Source of the DNA: Paramacrobiotus metropolitanus
Lineage: Eukaryota; Tardigrada; Eutardigrada; Parachela; Macrobiotidae
Reading direction: 5' to 3'
DNA: 64,000 nt
Assembly: GCF_019649055.1 (NCBI RefSeq)
Contig: NW_026570223.1
Coordinates: 1,550,001 to 1,614,000, forward strand
A model generated the notes under the pieces. That model ran no database searches. It saw nothing but the letters and a program-made list of their open reading frames with translations, and was not told the DNA's origin. Both the position numbers and the translations under genes were made by a program. This document shows, piece after piece, positions 1-11,663 of this stretch. Position 1 is the first letter of the stretch. Every line of letters starts with the position of its first letter.

Positions 1-79
1 GAAATTTACTGCCCACGAATAATTACATGGTTACTCGTGTTCTTCTGGAGCGGCAACCGCATCTGCAGATTTTAAAATC

Positions 80-1993
80 ATGATGGAAGCAGCTCAGTCT
101 GCGCTAATGCTGTTATTATTCGTGGTACGCACACCTACAAACTTCGCTCAGCAGGATGCAACGATGGACAATCGTGCAGCCGGGAAATCTGTAGTGGACG
201 CCGTCATTAAACGCCTTGATCGCGCCAATATTTTCAAGACGACAGAAACATTCTGCGCCGAATTGCTTGTGCGGAAACGCAGTACGGGCAAAACGCTATA
301 ACTTTTACCGAAAGCAACTGGGGCGGCATCTGGCAGGTGCAAAACGTGGTTAATCACGTTTACATTTACAAATTATATAAAAACCTGTTCATAGCTATTT
401 CGTCATATTTGAAATGAAAAGGATAATGCGCTTTATGAAATAGTTAGGTTTAAAATATTGGTACCATATTTTTTGCGCTATAGGTCACTGCCGCAGACTT
501 CGAGAGAACCCAAAATACGGAACGATATCCCCACCTTATGCAATTACACGACAACATAAAAAATCTATGGAATGTACAGTGGAAAAGTCTCGACCGCCGT
601 GAGCTGCTGAAACCTTTCTACTCAGGATTAGCCGCTCGTCTAACGGAAACTGCTGAGCACAAGCCGATCCCGGTACTGATATCCGCTCAAGCCGATTATT
701 GGCAGACATACTACAATCCACTGGGTTCACGGCCCGCGTTCCAGACGGCCGCCACATCGGACGCATGCGAATCGCAGTGTCCAGGACGTCTGGATATCTG
801 CATTATGATGGACTCATCCGGGAGTATTGGCTTCCTGAATTTCTTCCTGGCTCGGGTGTTTCTTAAGGATCTGCTTGGTTCATTTGAAGGAGGATCGGTA
901 CGCAAAACAAGACTTCATCAGCACCAACGTTTGAAACTGCAAAATTTTGGTTCACATTTTTATCTGACAATCATGACCAAAACCTAATTTTTCGGATATT
1001 CTTTACTAGAACATATTGCAAATCGGTTCAATTTTTAGGCGCGGGCAGCGTTGGTGGTCTTTTCCAGTACAGTCCACTTGACCTTTCCACTGGACACGAA
1101 CATGACGTGGAGCGAGAAACGGCTAGCGGCGCTCGACACAAAACTCACACCGCACTTACGGGATAACACACACACGGCCGCTGCTATTAAATATTGTATC
1201 GACATGTTCAACAGCATGCCCTCCATTCCTGGCGTACCCAAAATTAACCTGGTTATTACCGACGGGCAGTCCAATGATCCCGGTCCCGAAACTGTGGCAG
1301 ATACAGCACCCTTGGCGGCCGCTGCCGGTATATCATCCTTCGCTGTCGGTGTGGGTGCGGAAGTGGTACTGTCGGAACTGTTACAGATAACCGGCAATCA
1401 CCGCGATCGTTTACACTATCTGGACAGTTTCCAGGACCTTGCCGAATTTTTTCGCCAGCTGAATCAAGAAACGTGCGAAATACCACAGACTCCTCGGATA
1501 AATGATAAGATTAGCGATTCTCTTATTCGAGCAGAAAGGCGATATTTTCGGTACAGATTTTATATAGTTGAGCTAATCGCTCATTTACAGACAGATTCAG
1601 AAATACATTTTTTTCTGTAGGTATTCGGTGAGCGAAGAAGGTCTCCACATAAGAATTTCAACCACTGCCGGTAAAACAGCTGCCTATTATTCCTATGCGG
1701 AGAAGACGCCTTCGGATGCGGTGAATGATGGAAAAATCGACGAGATCACTGTGATTCCTTATCATAGGGCTAGCACTACATCAGCATCCAGATTCGATTC
1801 TGCAGGAAGCAGCAGCGATTTAGTAGAAGTTTACATCACCGTTGTTGGAATGTCAGAAAATAACAACTACACCATACAAGGCACTACGCATATGACAAAC
1901 GCGGTTTCGGTGCCAAATCATTTGTATAAAATCGTCCTGTTTATTTATGGTTGCCTACTGTATGTGGGAAGTGTTTTAAATGCTGTCGTTTAA
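80..1993 (+). CDS. Secreted lysozyme/transglycosylase-like + von Willebrand A domain protein
   Basis: Four exons fit: 80-336, 484-897, 1039-1550 and 1621-1993, giving about 518 aa. A hydrophobic start (MMEAAQSALMLLLFVV) is a likely signal peptide. Residues about 25-170 contain AETQYGQN, GGIWQV and YSGLAARL. From memory these resemble a soluble-transglycosylase-like domain found ahead of vWA in many aquatic invertebrates; the Glu of AETQYG would be the catalytic candidate. The vWA domain starts near residue 190 (DICIMMDSSGSIG). It keeps the MIDAS residues DSSGS, the NTHTA threonine and VITDGQSND, so it should bind a divalent metal and a protein ligand. The C-terminus is hydrophobic (LYKIVLFIYGCLLYVG), suggesting a membrane or GPI anchor. 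The frame breaks once in exon 1, near 249-252, where TTT is expected but TT is present; every domain continues afterwards. AATAAA follows the stop directly. The vWA call is firm; the N-terminal domain function is inferred. Confidence 0.82.
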
Positions 1994-2747
1994 ATAAAGT
2001 TTAATTAAAGTTTTAAATTAAAAATGCTGTCGTTAGCCAGTTAGCCAACATTTACTGCGTAACAGGTTATCCTAACCTGTCCTATGACATTCTTTGCCAC
2101 CTTTCGTCACCCTGGTAGTAAATGTCTAGTATCTAAATAGTTCTATATCTAAATTCGATAAAAACGATTCTAGTATTTTAAGTGCATTAATTAGTAGCAG
2201 AAATACTTTCGTTTAATTTGTACATGAGAAGGTGTCACGCTTGCCCGCTTATTCAAAAGTACACCTTTCGTACTTTTGAATAAGTGCATGCACGCTGCTC
2301 TTACAACGCTTGTTTTGACGGCAAAAATTGTGGTAAAATCGGGCGAAATTTTCATGTCAGGCCCTCAATGGCGCATTTACATAAGAAAGCCATTAACAAA
2401 AGCGCTGAGGTATACAATAATAATTTAGCGTTCAAGGTGTTTTTAAGCACAGCCGGCAATTGTCTTTAACACCGGTACCGAGCAACAATTATAATTCAGC
2501 TTACGCAGACATCAAAGAGCCTTTTTCCGGGCGTTGAGTGGATTACCGTTTGACACTACCGTTGATCATGAGCATCACACCAATTGTTGCCTCATTTTCT
2601 TTCACCACCAACTGGTAAACAGGGAAAAGACTATATTCCAATAACCTACTTTTATATTTATATTATAATTCTTTATTTACATGCTCCGTGGTAATCTGCT
2701 GGACGATTACCTTTGTCAAAAGGATTCTGTTTTTAATTTTTACTGTC
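1994..2747. other. Intergenic spacer with perfect hairpin
   Basis: No convincing gene is seen. The stretch starts with the polyadenylation signal (AATAAA, about 1993-1998) of the upstream vWA gene and ends at the AT-rich 5' region of the astacin-like gene. A perfect 15-bp inverted repeat lies at 2248-2284. Confidence 0.6.
2248..2284. repeat. Perfect 15-bp inverted repeat, 7-nt loop
   Basis: The left arm CTTATTCAAAAGTAC (2248-2262) is the exact reverse complement of the right arm GTACTTTTGAATAAG (2270-2284), with loop ACCTTTC. It lies about 250 bp past the vWA gene stop and 465 bp before the next start. It could form an RNA or cruciform hairpin; no function is evident. Confidence 0.85.
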
Positions 2748-5700
2748 ATGAAAAATTTGCAGTGTTCTGCTGTTTTACTGTTGTGCATATTAATTTATAA
2801 CAAATGTGTGGGACTGCGGAATTTTACCACGAGACCAGTCGCTTCGCTTGTAATCCGACCCAATGCGCATCAACCTAATCATCGCATATTAATGCCGCAC
2901 ATTGGCTCAAATCACGATGGATTAATTCAGGGGAAAGCCATTAATACCGAACCCTTTTATCTGGAATGGCCAGAACCGAGAAGAATTTATTTCGATTTGG
3001 ACAGTTCTTACAGTAACTGTGTTTTAATAAATTACAGTTCGGCGTCAAATAACAAGTGTATTAAGTTTAAAAAATACAGATAAGCAGTACTGTATTTCTA
3101 TAAGAAGCCGTTTCGCACATCATATGTTTCTTGCCGTTGATCAACACTTCACGGACGTGATGTGCGTTTTGTAGCTCAGAATGAACGAGTAAATATAATC
3201 CAAGCCATGGGACAAATTAGTGCGGATACGAAAGGATGTGTTCGTTTTGTACCGTATAATCCGTCAAATCAGACAGACTTCATCAGTATTACACCGCTGG
3301 AAGATGCCGGGTAAAAGACTGTCAAATTAACAATTACGTACTATTATGCACACCGACTCAAAACCAATATTATAAATTACTGCAACGCCTATTGCTGTCA
3401 GCCTCAAGTGCCGGCAACGCTAGTGTCATTTAATTTACATTTACAATAGCAAGTGGTTGTAGGTCAATGCGTTACGGGTGTTGGTCCTTTCCTGGTCGGG
3501 TGTTCAATCAAAACGGCCGCGGACAGCTGCTAGGGCTAACAAGAGGCCCAGCGGGCTGCATTAATAATCAACGGGAACTGATGAAAACCCTCGTCCACGT
3601 ACTGGGCTTTCGAATGGTGCCCAATCGGCCGGATCGAGATGCATATATTACCATCAACTATGAAAATATGGCCAGAGGTACTTTGGAAGGGTAGTTAGTA
3701 TTCACTTTATTAAATATTACGGGATAAATAATTCATAAGTCATGGTTCGTTTTTTTCGGCTTGCCGGTTGATAATAATCACACTCTATCCACAAAGTGCT
3801 TTATAGGTATAACGTATCTACCTTAATTTCATACGTACCGGTTAATTTTTGCAGAATGGCGATCAATCGATCCTTATAGAAAATATTCCGAATCCCAAGT
3901 TATTTATCGCAGTTTGCCGTTCGATTTTAACTCCATTACGTTCCACGTTCCTACGAAGTTTTCACGGGATGGCACCTCACCGGTTTACACAATAAACGAC
4001 AACTCCAAAACTGCTGGGGCACAACCGCGGTTGAGTTTCTGGGACTGCGTGGGAATATCGGCTATCTATAAATGCAACCCCAACTTCTGTCCAGATGGTA
4101 AGCGAAAAGCAACATTTGACTAAAAATTCTGTAAATGTACGAGTCAGTGTTACAATACAATAATGATCATTGCGGGAATTTCAGCCTACGGCGATATGGA
4201 CCCCAATCAGCTGCCCACCAACCGGCCACCGATAACCGGAGGCGGTACAACCCAACCCACACCGCCAACGCGCCCCACCCGACCCACAGTACCCGACATC
4301 CCGACACCGCCCACGCAACCGACCATCCCGACGTTCCCCACACCACCCCAACCGGATACCACCCGTCCCACAAGGCCGACCCCGCCCGACAGCGGAACCA
4401 CGCCCACTTCCCCGGACTTCCCCGATCCCGAGGAGTTTACGCTACCCACCACGACCGAGGAGCCGGAGACCACCACCGAAGATCCCAATGCAATCACGAC
4501 GCCTTTTACCTTCGTTACGTTTACGAGGCCGTCGCGGACGCGCCCGCCACCACGCCCCATTACAACCGCCAGCACAACGAACGTCAATCCGCCTATTAAT
4601 CCACCGTTCCCGAATAATCTTAACATCCCTACCATCAGTAAGTAAATGCTGCATGTGCAGAGTGAAGAAATAAAAACCTAGTTCATGGTTGCCCCATTGT
4701 AGTGGAGGTTTTTGCAGACTTGCAATCACTTACGAATTGCACATTTCGTACGTTTACGACATTAAAATACTTAATTAAATCACTTGCGCCTACGTACGGA
4801 CACAGTGGTACGTACTACATAATACGAGTACGCACTCGTATAATCAGGTATTTATGATTTGTTAGATCCGACAACCAATTCGGTGCTAACAGCGATCTGC
4901 CGACCAACATTCCGGGTGGATGCTGCAGTGTTTTCCGAGAACGGGAAAATCTATCTGTTTTCCGGAGATCGCTTCTGGACCATGGATATACGCGGTGATG
5001 TTATTGATGCAGGAATTAACATTTTAGACAGCTTTGACGGCCGTGTACAGCCTCCCATACAAGCCGCATGGTCAGATGGAAAACAGACCACACTTGTCGA
5101 CGCGGTAACGTGATTAGTAGACATTATTTTACAGCATGAAACCTATCGTTAAGCGGAACAACTGCTGTGCATTAATTTTATTAGTGACGTAGATCGGAAT
5201 ATTTGTTTTACGATTGCATACAACTTACAAGTAGTCTTTTATCGCAGAGTCGGAAGGAAATTATTGTCCGAAACGAAAGATTCATCAGCATAAACCCCAG
5301 CCTTTTCCCAAAAATCCAGTCGTTAACGGAAGCTTTCTTATATAACTTTACAACTGGCCCTGCTGTTTATTACATTACAAGTACGCAATCATCTGTAAAA
5401 CGTACATCTATTGATTGTTGTACTCGTAAACATCGTACGTAAGTGCAGTTTGTGTTCGTTTTGTCATATTTAGATGACGGTACAGAGATTCAGATTGGTG
5501 CCGACGGACCGTCCAAGAAATTTGCCGAAGTCGCCATGATTGGGCTAGGCCCAAAGATCGACGCTGCATTCACGGTGCCCATGCTGGCTTCACAGATGAT
5601 CGGTCTGTTTTCCGGCAACGATTTTGCTTATGTGGTGCCGTGCACAATGAATATCGCCCAGGACCCCTCACCGTGCTTCCAGTCCTTACCGGTCGGCACG

Positions 5701-5793
5701 TGGCCGGTGCCCTTTAGTAATATGGTCTCTTTTCCACAAGGAAACTGCAGGAGAAGGATACGTCTACGATTCCCGCACTTCCGACAGTTGTAG
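2748..5793 (+). CDS. Inactive astacin-fold protein with Pro/Thr linker and hemopexin domain
   Basis: Eight exons sum exactly to 667 aa: 2748-3012, 3175-3310, 3463-3677, 3855-4097, 4185-4637, 4866-5104, 5248-5380 and 5474-5793. ATG 2748 is chosen because a signal peptide follows at once (MKNLQCSAVLLLCILIY). Residues about 89-286 are an astacin fold: KGCVRFVPYNP, YGCWSFPGRVF, LGF, RPDRDAYITINYENM, SLPFDFNSI, LSFWDCVGISAIYKC. The zinc motif HExxHxxGxxH reads KTLVHVLGFRM, so two of three His ligands and the catalytic Glu are gone. The Met-turn SIMHY reads SITFH, and the propeptide FxGD switch reads IQGK. Residues about 287-437 are a PT/TTE-rich, mucin-like linker. Residues about 438-667 are hemopexin-like (RVDAAVF, GKIYLFSGDRFW, KIDAAFTV), bracketed by ICRP and VVPC cysteines. 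Inference: a secreted binding or matrix pseudoprotease. The last exon end is the least certain. Confidence 0.85.
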
Positions 5794-6000
5794 TTGTAGC
5801 TCTTTTTATATACATTTTGTTGTTTGGGGGTTTATACGGTGATTATTTTGTACGAAATCGTTTTGGAAGGAAGTAATCGGTAAATTTATAACTGCAGTCG
5901 ACAAAGGATTTGAAGGCAAATCTTTGAACCAAAACGTCGCGGAATGTGCCGAGAAGTACAAGCGTATGTACAGCAATAAGCGGCTACTTTGCTAATGCCT

Positions 6001-7438
6001 TCAGGTATAGTTTGAATTATGAGAAAAAATCTCTTCCTTTAGTCGCGCGAAATCATCCTGGTTTAGCCCTCGCTGTTCTAACTCCATCATAACCATAGCG
6101 AAGGTGACAATGGCACCAGCCAACTATCGAGTAAACAAAAACAAGAGCGTAGCAAAAGTCATGAGTGCAATAGCACAATCGTATCTGTACTTAATGTGTT
6201 ATATATTCAAATGTTGCATTTATCAAGTAGATCGCTTACCGATCCTGCAAATGCTCGATCAATCGCGAAAAACCGTCCAGCCGTGAATCCGACTGTGTTC
6301 ATGTGGAACTCATTGATGTAGTACCGCAAAATGTTCTGCTCGTTTTGATCATCAGTTTCACGCAGAAGTCGATGCAAAATTGGCAAAATCCCGTTTGCCT
6401 GTACAAACAAACGTTTCAATTAATTTAATATTTGTGGTGAATGTGAAGCAGTAATGTCATTACCTGCATGTCAACGGCGATACAGCCAATGGTAATAGCA
6501 ATCAGACCAGCAAAAGCTAGGCCAACATTTACCGCTGCGCCCGGGATTTGGTTATTCCCGCTGAGAATTGGTATACCAGCCATGATGCAGAACAGGTAAT
6601 ATAGATATAGAAGAAGGTTAGGAAAGTTCAGCACGGAATCCAGCTGGGCAACGTCTTCAGCAAATGCCGCGTAGTCGATGAGAAACCTCTCCACCACATG
6701 AAAACTCTCTTTTTGTTGGGCATTTTTCTCCAGAGCGCATTTGAATTCGTATACATAAATTGCAGCGATACAAATAAGCAGATTAATTATCATTTGGAAG
6801 CTTGCCAAATAAGCGGCATAGTAACCGTAATGCATGAGCAGAAAAGCTTTTATGCAAAGGAACGAAGCAGGATACCGATATTGCACATCCTTGATTATCC
6901 AAAGAAGTCCTGTACTTTCGGTTTCGTTCCCAGATAGAAACAGTGTGTTAAGTTGTGGGTACACGTAAGAAAACCACAAACCCAGTGCAATAGTATAAAA
7001 AATGACGGTAATACTATAAAGCCATCTTTCGCTACGCTTATTAGAGTAGGCGGCGTCGTAAAGGTCAAATTTTTTTACCACCCTCAAAGTGCCATTGTGT
7101 GAGAAAATGGCGTAGGCACAAGCCATCCACAAGAAACACTTTTGAAAGGCCGTTAGGTATCCGCTGACGATCGTTTGGACCGATTTATTTTCTGAAGGTC
7201 TTGAGGAATACATGTAAGAGTTTAAAATAGTCAGCACCGGTATCAGAGCCATGTAGATAATTACCCACAACCTCCAGATAAGTTTAATGGTACATCTCCA
7301 CAAAGATTCAGGTACTGATTGTTGCCCTTGTGAAAAAGATCCGCATCCACAAATTCGAAGAACATAATAAACAGGAGTCAGGCATAATCTAACATTGCTC
7401 GGCTGGGCACCCATTTCACTGCCGTTCCGGAACCCCAT
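6001..7438 (-). CDS. Gustatory-receptor-like 7TM protein (copy 1)
   Basis: Exons 7438-6464, 6398-6240 and 6123-6001 are joined by phase-0 introns and give 418 aa. Several hydrophobic segments fit a seven-TM receptor with an intracellular N-terminus. The C-terminal signature of the arthropod Gr/Or superfamily is visible: VGFTAGRFFAIDRAFAGS in exon 2, then LAGAIVTFAMVMMEL opening exon 3. That corresponds to the family's IDRxL...TYxxxxxQF, with F for Y and E for Q. A phase-0 intron just before the TY motif is a known hallmark of the superfamily. The extracellular loop carries LSGNETESTGLLWII, shared with its four neighbours. It is the most distal of five tandem paralogues on the same strand. Expected role: a ligand-gated cation channel in chemosensation. 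The ligand is unknown. Confidence 0.85.
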
Positions 7439-7728
7439 TCATAACTAATAAAAAACGCCGCAGTGCAAGTTGTCTAATAACCTTAACGCGTATATTATAT
7501 CTGCCTACGATGTACACTGTACCGTAATCTGTGCAGTATGCCAGGATGAACGCAGAATAAAATCTGATATTAATCGTAAAATATACTACAATAAGTATGC
7601 AGTTCCCGAACTTGAGTCTGTGAACTTTACTACTGTAATGCGGCAATAAATACGAAGGGATTCAGTCCTTTGTGGCAAACGCTTGTTATTCTCATCAAAT
7701 ACTCGACGCACCGCTTCACTTTTTATAT

Positions 7729-8298
7729 CTATGTTACTTGATATGTGGCAATGTTATAATTAGGTACACAGGCATCTGAACCATACCTTGTTGACTGATG
7801 ATGATTGATGACCAGCATGATGGTTGTGTAAATCCAGAGTGAAAACAAAGAATCCCTCGCTGACGCAGGGAGAAGTGGAGAAAACGGCGATCCCCTACGG
7901 GAAAATTGTGCTGCATGCATGAGGACTCGATTATGACAAAACATTATTATCATGAGATGCATAAAGCGGTTAAATTGCTTCAATAGAACGCCGTATGCTG
8001 TCACAGGTCCGGTTGTTTCGGCTTCGAGACTAGACTGCTTTAATTTTAGTAAACCATACAGATGTACTAAATGTAGTACGCATGTGATATACTGGAACAA
8101 TGTACAAAGTTTAAATAACAGTTTACTCAAACAGTCAAAACAAGGCCACAAACCCTGTCGCTTATAATAATTTCGTAAAGGGATTATAATACGGAAGACT
8201 TTGCGATGCGATGCAGAATTTTTGGACGACGCTCCAGTCTTTATGCGTAGAATAGCACTACTGCCACTACATTGCGTTTGACTGAACCGTCTTTCCAT
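7729..8298 (-). pseudogene. Possible gustatory-receptor-like fragment
   Basis: This is an open frame of 189 codons with hydrophobic stretches (LCTLFQYITCVLHLVHLYGLL, broken here by charged residues later; FNRFMHLMIIMFCHN). The pattern MFCHNRVLMHAAQ resembles the TM3-edge motif MWRHNEVMHRISQID of the intact receptors around it. It lies between receptor copy 1 and the SMYD gene on the same strand. No downstream VGFT...IDR or TYxxxxxE exon was found next to it. I read it as a truncated or diverged receptor copy. It could equally be an unrelated membrane-protein exon or a chance ORF. Confidence 0.3.
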
Positions 8299-8507
8299 TG
8301 TCTAACGCAAGGTACTACATAACACGACTTCCTATCGTTTAAAAGTTTTACGGGAGAGGAACATGCGCTACTGTACGCTCAACTATGGCCATTGTTACTC
8401 ACTGATATATTTGAAGTTGTAACATTCCGTCATCCTACACAATGCACGCTTTGGTAGCGAATTATAGGGCATTGTATACAGGTAAAAGAAAAGCATCAGA
8501 ATGAAGT

Positions 8508-10831
8508 TTAATGTAAATCTTGCAATATTTTGCTGGCCAGAGAAAGACATGGACTGTCTCTGTTTTCCACGGTGTTAAGTATATCCCGGGCTTCTTCCAT
8601 AGTCGCAGACGCTGATTGCGTTTGATCACACTGCTTTTGCAGATCCGCAATATCGATTAACAGCAGGGCAATCGTAGGATCGTTTTTGGAGAAGAATTTG
8701 CTATAGCAGTAGAAACGACAGAAATAGCTTTTTCATACTATGAACTCCTGCATTTTATTATTTACCGTTGCGCTTTCAGCGACTCCAAAAGGTATTCCAG
8801 TGCCTTCACAGTATTTGGTCTACTGTGTGGCAGTGCTAAATACCAGCGACCAGCTGCCTCAAACGTCAGGCCCCGTAAGAAATTTGTGCTGTGCAAAAGG
8901 TCAATTTCGTCGGCCAGCATCATTTCGTAGCATTCCAGATGTCGCCGGTTTTCGGCAAACGAACCCGTTTCTGTTGAAAATAGTTTCTATAACAAAAGCA
9001 GCATAAAGTCAATATAAGTCAATATAATATAAATACTCTCTTTTTCGTGACATTTCTGAATCAGCTTTACCTTGTCAGCATCTGCGTCTTCCGAAGATAG
9101 GCAAATTTCGGTGTGCATCAAAAGATGGTCTTCGGTTAATGCACGACTTTCCTATAAAACTCATTCAGAAACCGATTTAAACGTGAATCAGCTACGTCAT
9201 GACTTACTAAAACCATAGATAATGTTGGGCATAATTGGCATTTTGAGCAGGCAACTAAATTCTTCTCAGTAAGTACAACTTCTTGGTCGCTGCGTTTATC
9301 TTTGAGTATTTCTCCTTTACTGGAAACGTTGTCGTCATGGTCAGCGTTGGCGAGCCCAGGCAGAGGCACAGTTCCACCGCATCCAGGTGTACCGCATTTG
9401 ATGGCAAATATTTCTGAGACCTGTCGCGTATTTTACAGCAATCGTTACTTCCTGAAAGTTTCTGTTCCTACGGGACCACGTTCGTTGGCAATAGAAGTAT
9501 CGCTAACTCACCGTTTCTGGGTCGGCACACATACGGCAGCGGCATGCGAAATAATCTGCATTTTAACGAAATTGTGAAGTGACACATATGTAAAGTATTT
9601 GCACAATACCATGAACACCGGTAAAAACGGCTTACATCGATTCTGCAGTTTGTGCTGCCTGATTAACGGAGGAACAAAGCAATCCACATAAGATATCCGT
9701 ACCTAATTGCCGCGAAATTAGAGACTTGTGAATTCTTTGCCAAAACTAACGTATCCATTTAGTATATACATATCGTTATGTTAAAAGTTAAATTGCCAGT
9801 CTTTCTGAATCAGCTTTCTGATGCCGCACTGAAAGAACGAGCCTAAAACTTACATCTGAAAATGATTGAATGTCTTTAAAAGCCTTAACATACAATCCGG
9901 TCCCATCGAAAAAGTAATGCGCGTTCCGCGCTGATCCACATGCATGATCGAACACGCTGGCTTCCAAATACAACCCTTCAGCAACCTTGTTAAGGAAGCC
10001 ATCTAAGATGCTAAAAGCATTGCATTGCAGTTTCCCCATAATGTCCACAAAGAGGTCAAACGGATCACCAAAGGTTACTTCCCGTTTAGGCCTTGTAAGC
10101 GACAGGTTCTGGTTGGTGCATGTAAATGCCAATACGTGCTCAAGTGATGGTTCCAGTACATCCGCAACGGTTGTGTACCAGGTTTCCAGCTCGGCCATTC
10201 GACTAACGTCTTTGTGGATTTCTTGTTTGTGAGATATCAGATCGAAGAAACTTCTCGGTTGTTTGTTAGGTTTTGGACAGCTGTTAATATTTTCAGATGC
10301 GTCGTAGAAATTCCCGTACTATTAAACAAAATAAATTTGGAATCGGTATTGAGACTGCAAGTTGCAACACGCACTACCGAAATAAAAGTCTTGCGCTCAG
10401 GAACATAAAGTACCACGCTCCTACCTCTAATTTTCTTAAAATTTTTGCCAGTAACAGAAGATCTGTTTGAATTTCCGTGTTATCAGGTAAGGACGTAACC
10501 AGCGTGCAAATATATTCGTGATCTTTGCTACCATATTCCTGCAAAATTGGCCAGACAAACGGATTCTTAAAAATTTTTCTTCAAATTATCAATCAGATTT
10601 AAACGCTGTGGTAGCGTTTACCCAGCACTGGGCGGAACAGTATCGAGAAAATCGACACTGCGGACAGGAGAGCACGGATTCTTCGCAGTTGTCATTCGGA
10701 TGGATCGGCTGCAAACAGTAGCTACAATAATCCACTGTGTATTCTGGGCATACCGCGTAGACGAATGGCTGGTGTCCATTGATGATCGTGTCGCCGGCAT
10801 GGAATAAGGTCATAGTTGCTAGTTTTCGCAA
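8508..10831 (-). CDS. SMYD-type SET and MYND domain protein
   Basis: Nine exons fit: 10831(or 10813)-10622, 10538-10425, 10318-9854, 9702-9636, 9555-9512, 9420-9208, 9151-9071, 8986-8766 and 8700-8508. From ATG 10813 they total exactly 529 aa. Exon 1 has the split SET start (AGDTIINGHQPFVYAV) and a MYND zinc finger (YCSYC...CPQCRFSRYCSAQCW). Exon 3 has FFDLISHKQEI and SET core elements QCNAFSILD, GLYLEAS and DHACGSARNA. The next exons give VRISYVDCF and the post-SET cysteines YYFACRCRMC; the C-terminal half is a helical TPR-like region (EAAGRWYLALPHSRPN). Proteins of this family methylate lysines on histones or other proteins using S-adenosylmethionine. Here NHSC reads DHAC, the GEE motif reads FSD, and the usual N-terminal KGRG SAM-binding motif is not seen, so a 5' exon may be missing or activity lost. 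The gene sits inside the receptor array. Confidence 0.88.
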
Positions 10832-11663
10832 TTAAAATGCTTAATCAACGGGTAATTATAACGGTCTCAGTTTCAAATTACAGCAATTTTTTCTATGCAG
10901 CTAAGTTTTATTAATATCCTTGACTCGTTATATAAACACTTCTGTAAAAAATTAATTTTATACATAGCAGCGTTCTACAAAATTTTTTTCCTTTCGACTA
11001 CGTCTACATGCAATGCTGTAAAGATAAACTTACTGTACAAACTTCCGCACTTGCTTGCCTTGTCTAGACTGTTGTTTCCTGCTGTTTAGTACGACTGTGC
11101 CGATATGCTACCCTGCTGATGAGCTGTTTTCGGTTAAACGTTACTCGTTAACCCAACATGCTGCGCCAAAAATGCTTATCCTATTAGACAAATTACTCAC
11201 TACTGACGGAACATGCGCTTTATTTTTAGTAAACAGTCAAAGATAGTGACGGGCTAAGCGGAAGGGACAGGGTAAAATTGCAGAATCTGCTCAACCACTC
11301 ACGTGAACGATAGCGTTTTGGGATATCCATTCTGTACTCGTGCAGTTTGTACAGTAGGCATTCGGAATTAACACGATAGCCATGTTCTTGTTGCAACTGT
11401 AAGCTAAATTAGGTATTGACTCATGAGCAGCGTTAAACGTACATTGCGAAATTCCATGAGAAAGAGCTGATTTACTTAATTTCGGCACAATGGGAACATC
11501 CTTGTCCTTTCTGTTTCAAAGTAACTGCTAAAAACTGGAGATGGTACAGAAAATAAAGGCATTACTATAGTAATATGAGTGCTCAGTGTGCTAGTATAAT
11601 ACACATTTAAGCAGTACACATGAAGTGGGCACTAAACAAATACCAATACGCAAATTCCAGCGG
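10832..11663. other. Spacer between SMYD gene and receptor copy 2
   Basis: No recognised gene. A minus-strand open stretch at 11488-11291 ends in a good splice donor (CAC|gtgagt near 11300) and is Cys-containing (AYSCNKN, NAYCTNC). It might be an exon, but I could not connect it in frame to the SMYD gene. An upstream SMYD exon carrying the SAM-binding motif would be expected in this interval. Confidence 0.4.

Noticed and set aside
4167-4635. Minus-strand ORFs rich in Gly/Val/Trp
   Set aside because: They arise from the complement of the Pro/Thr-rich linker exon of the astacin-like gene.
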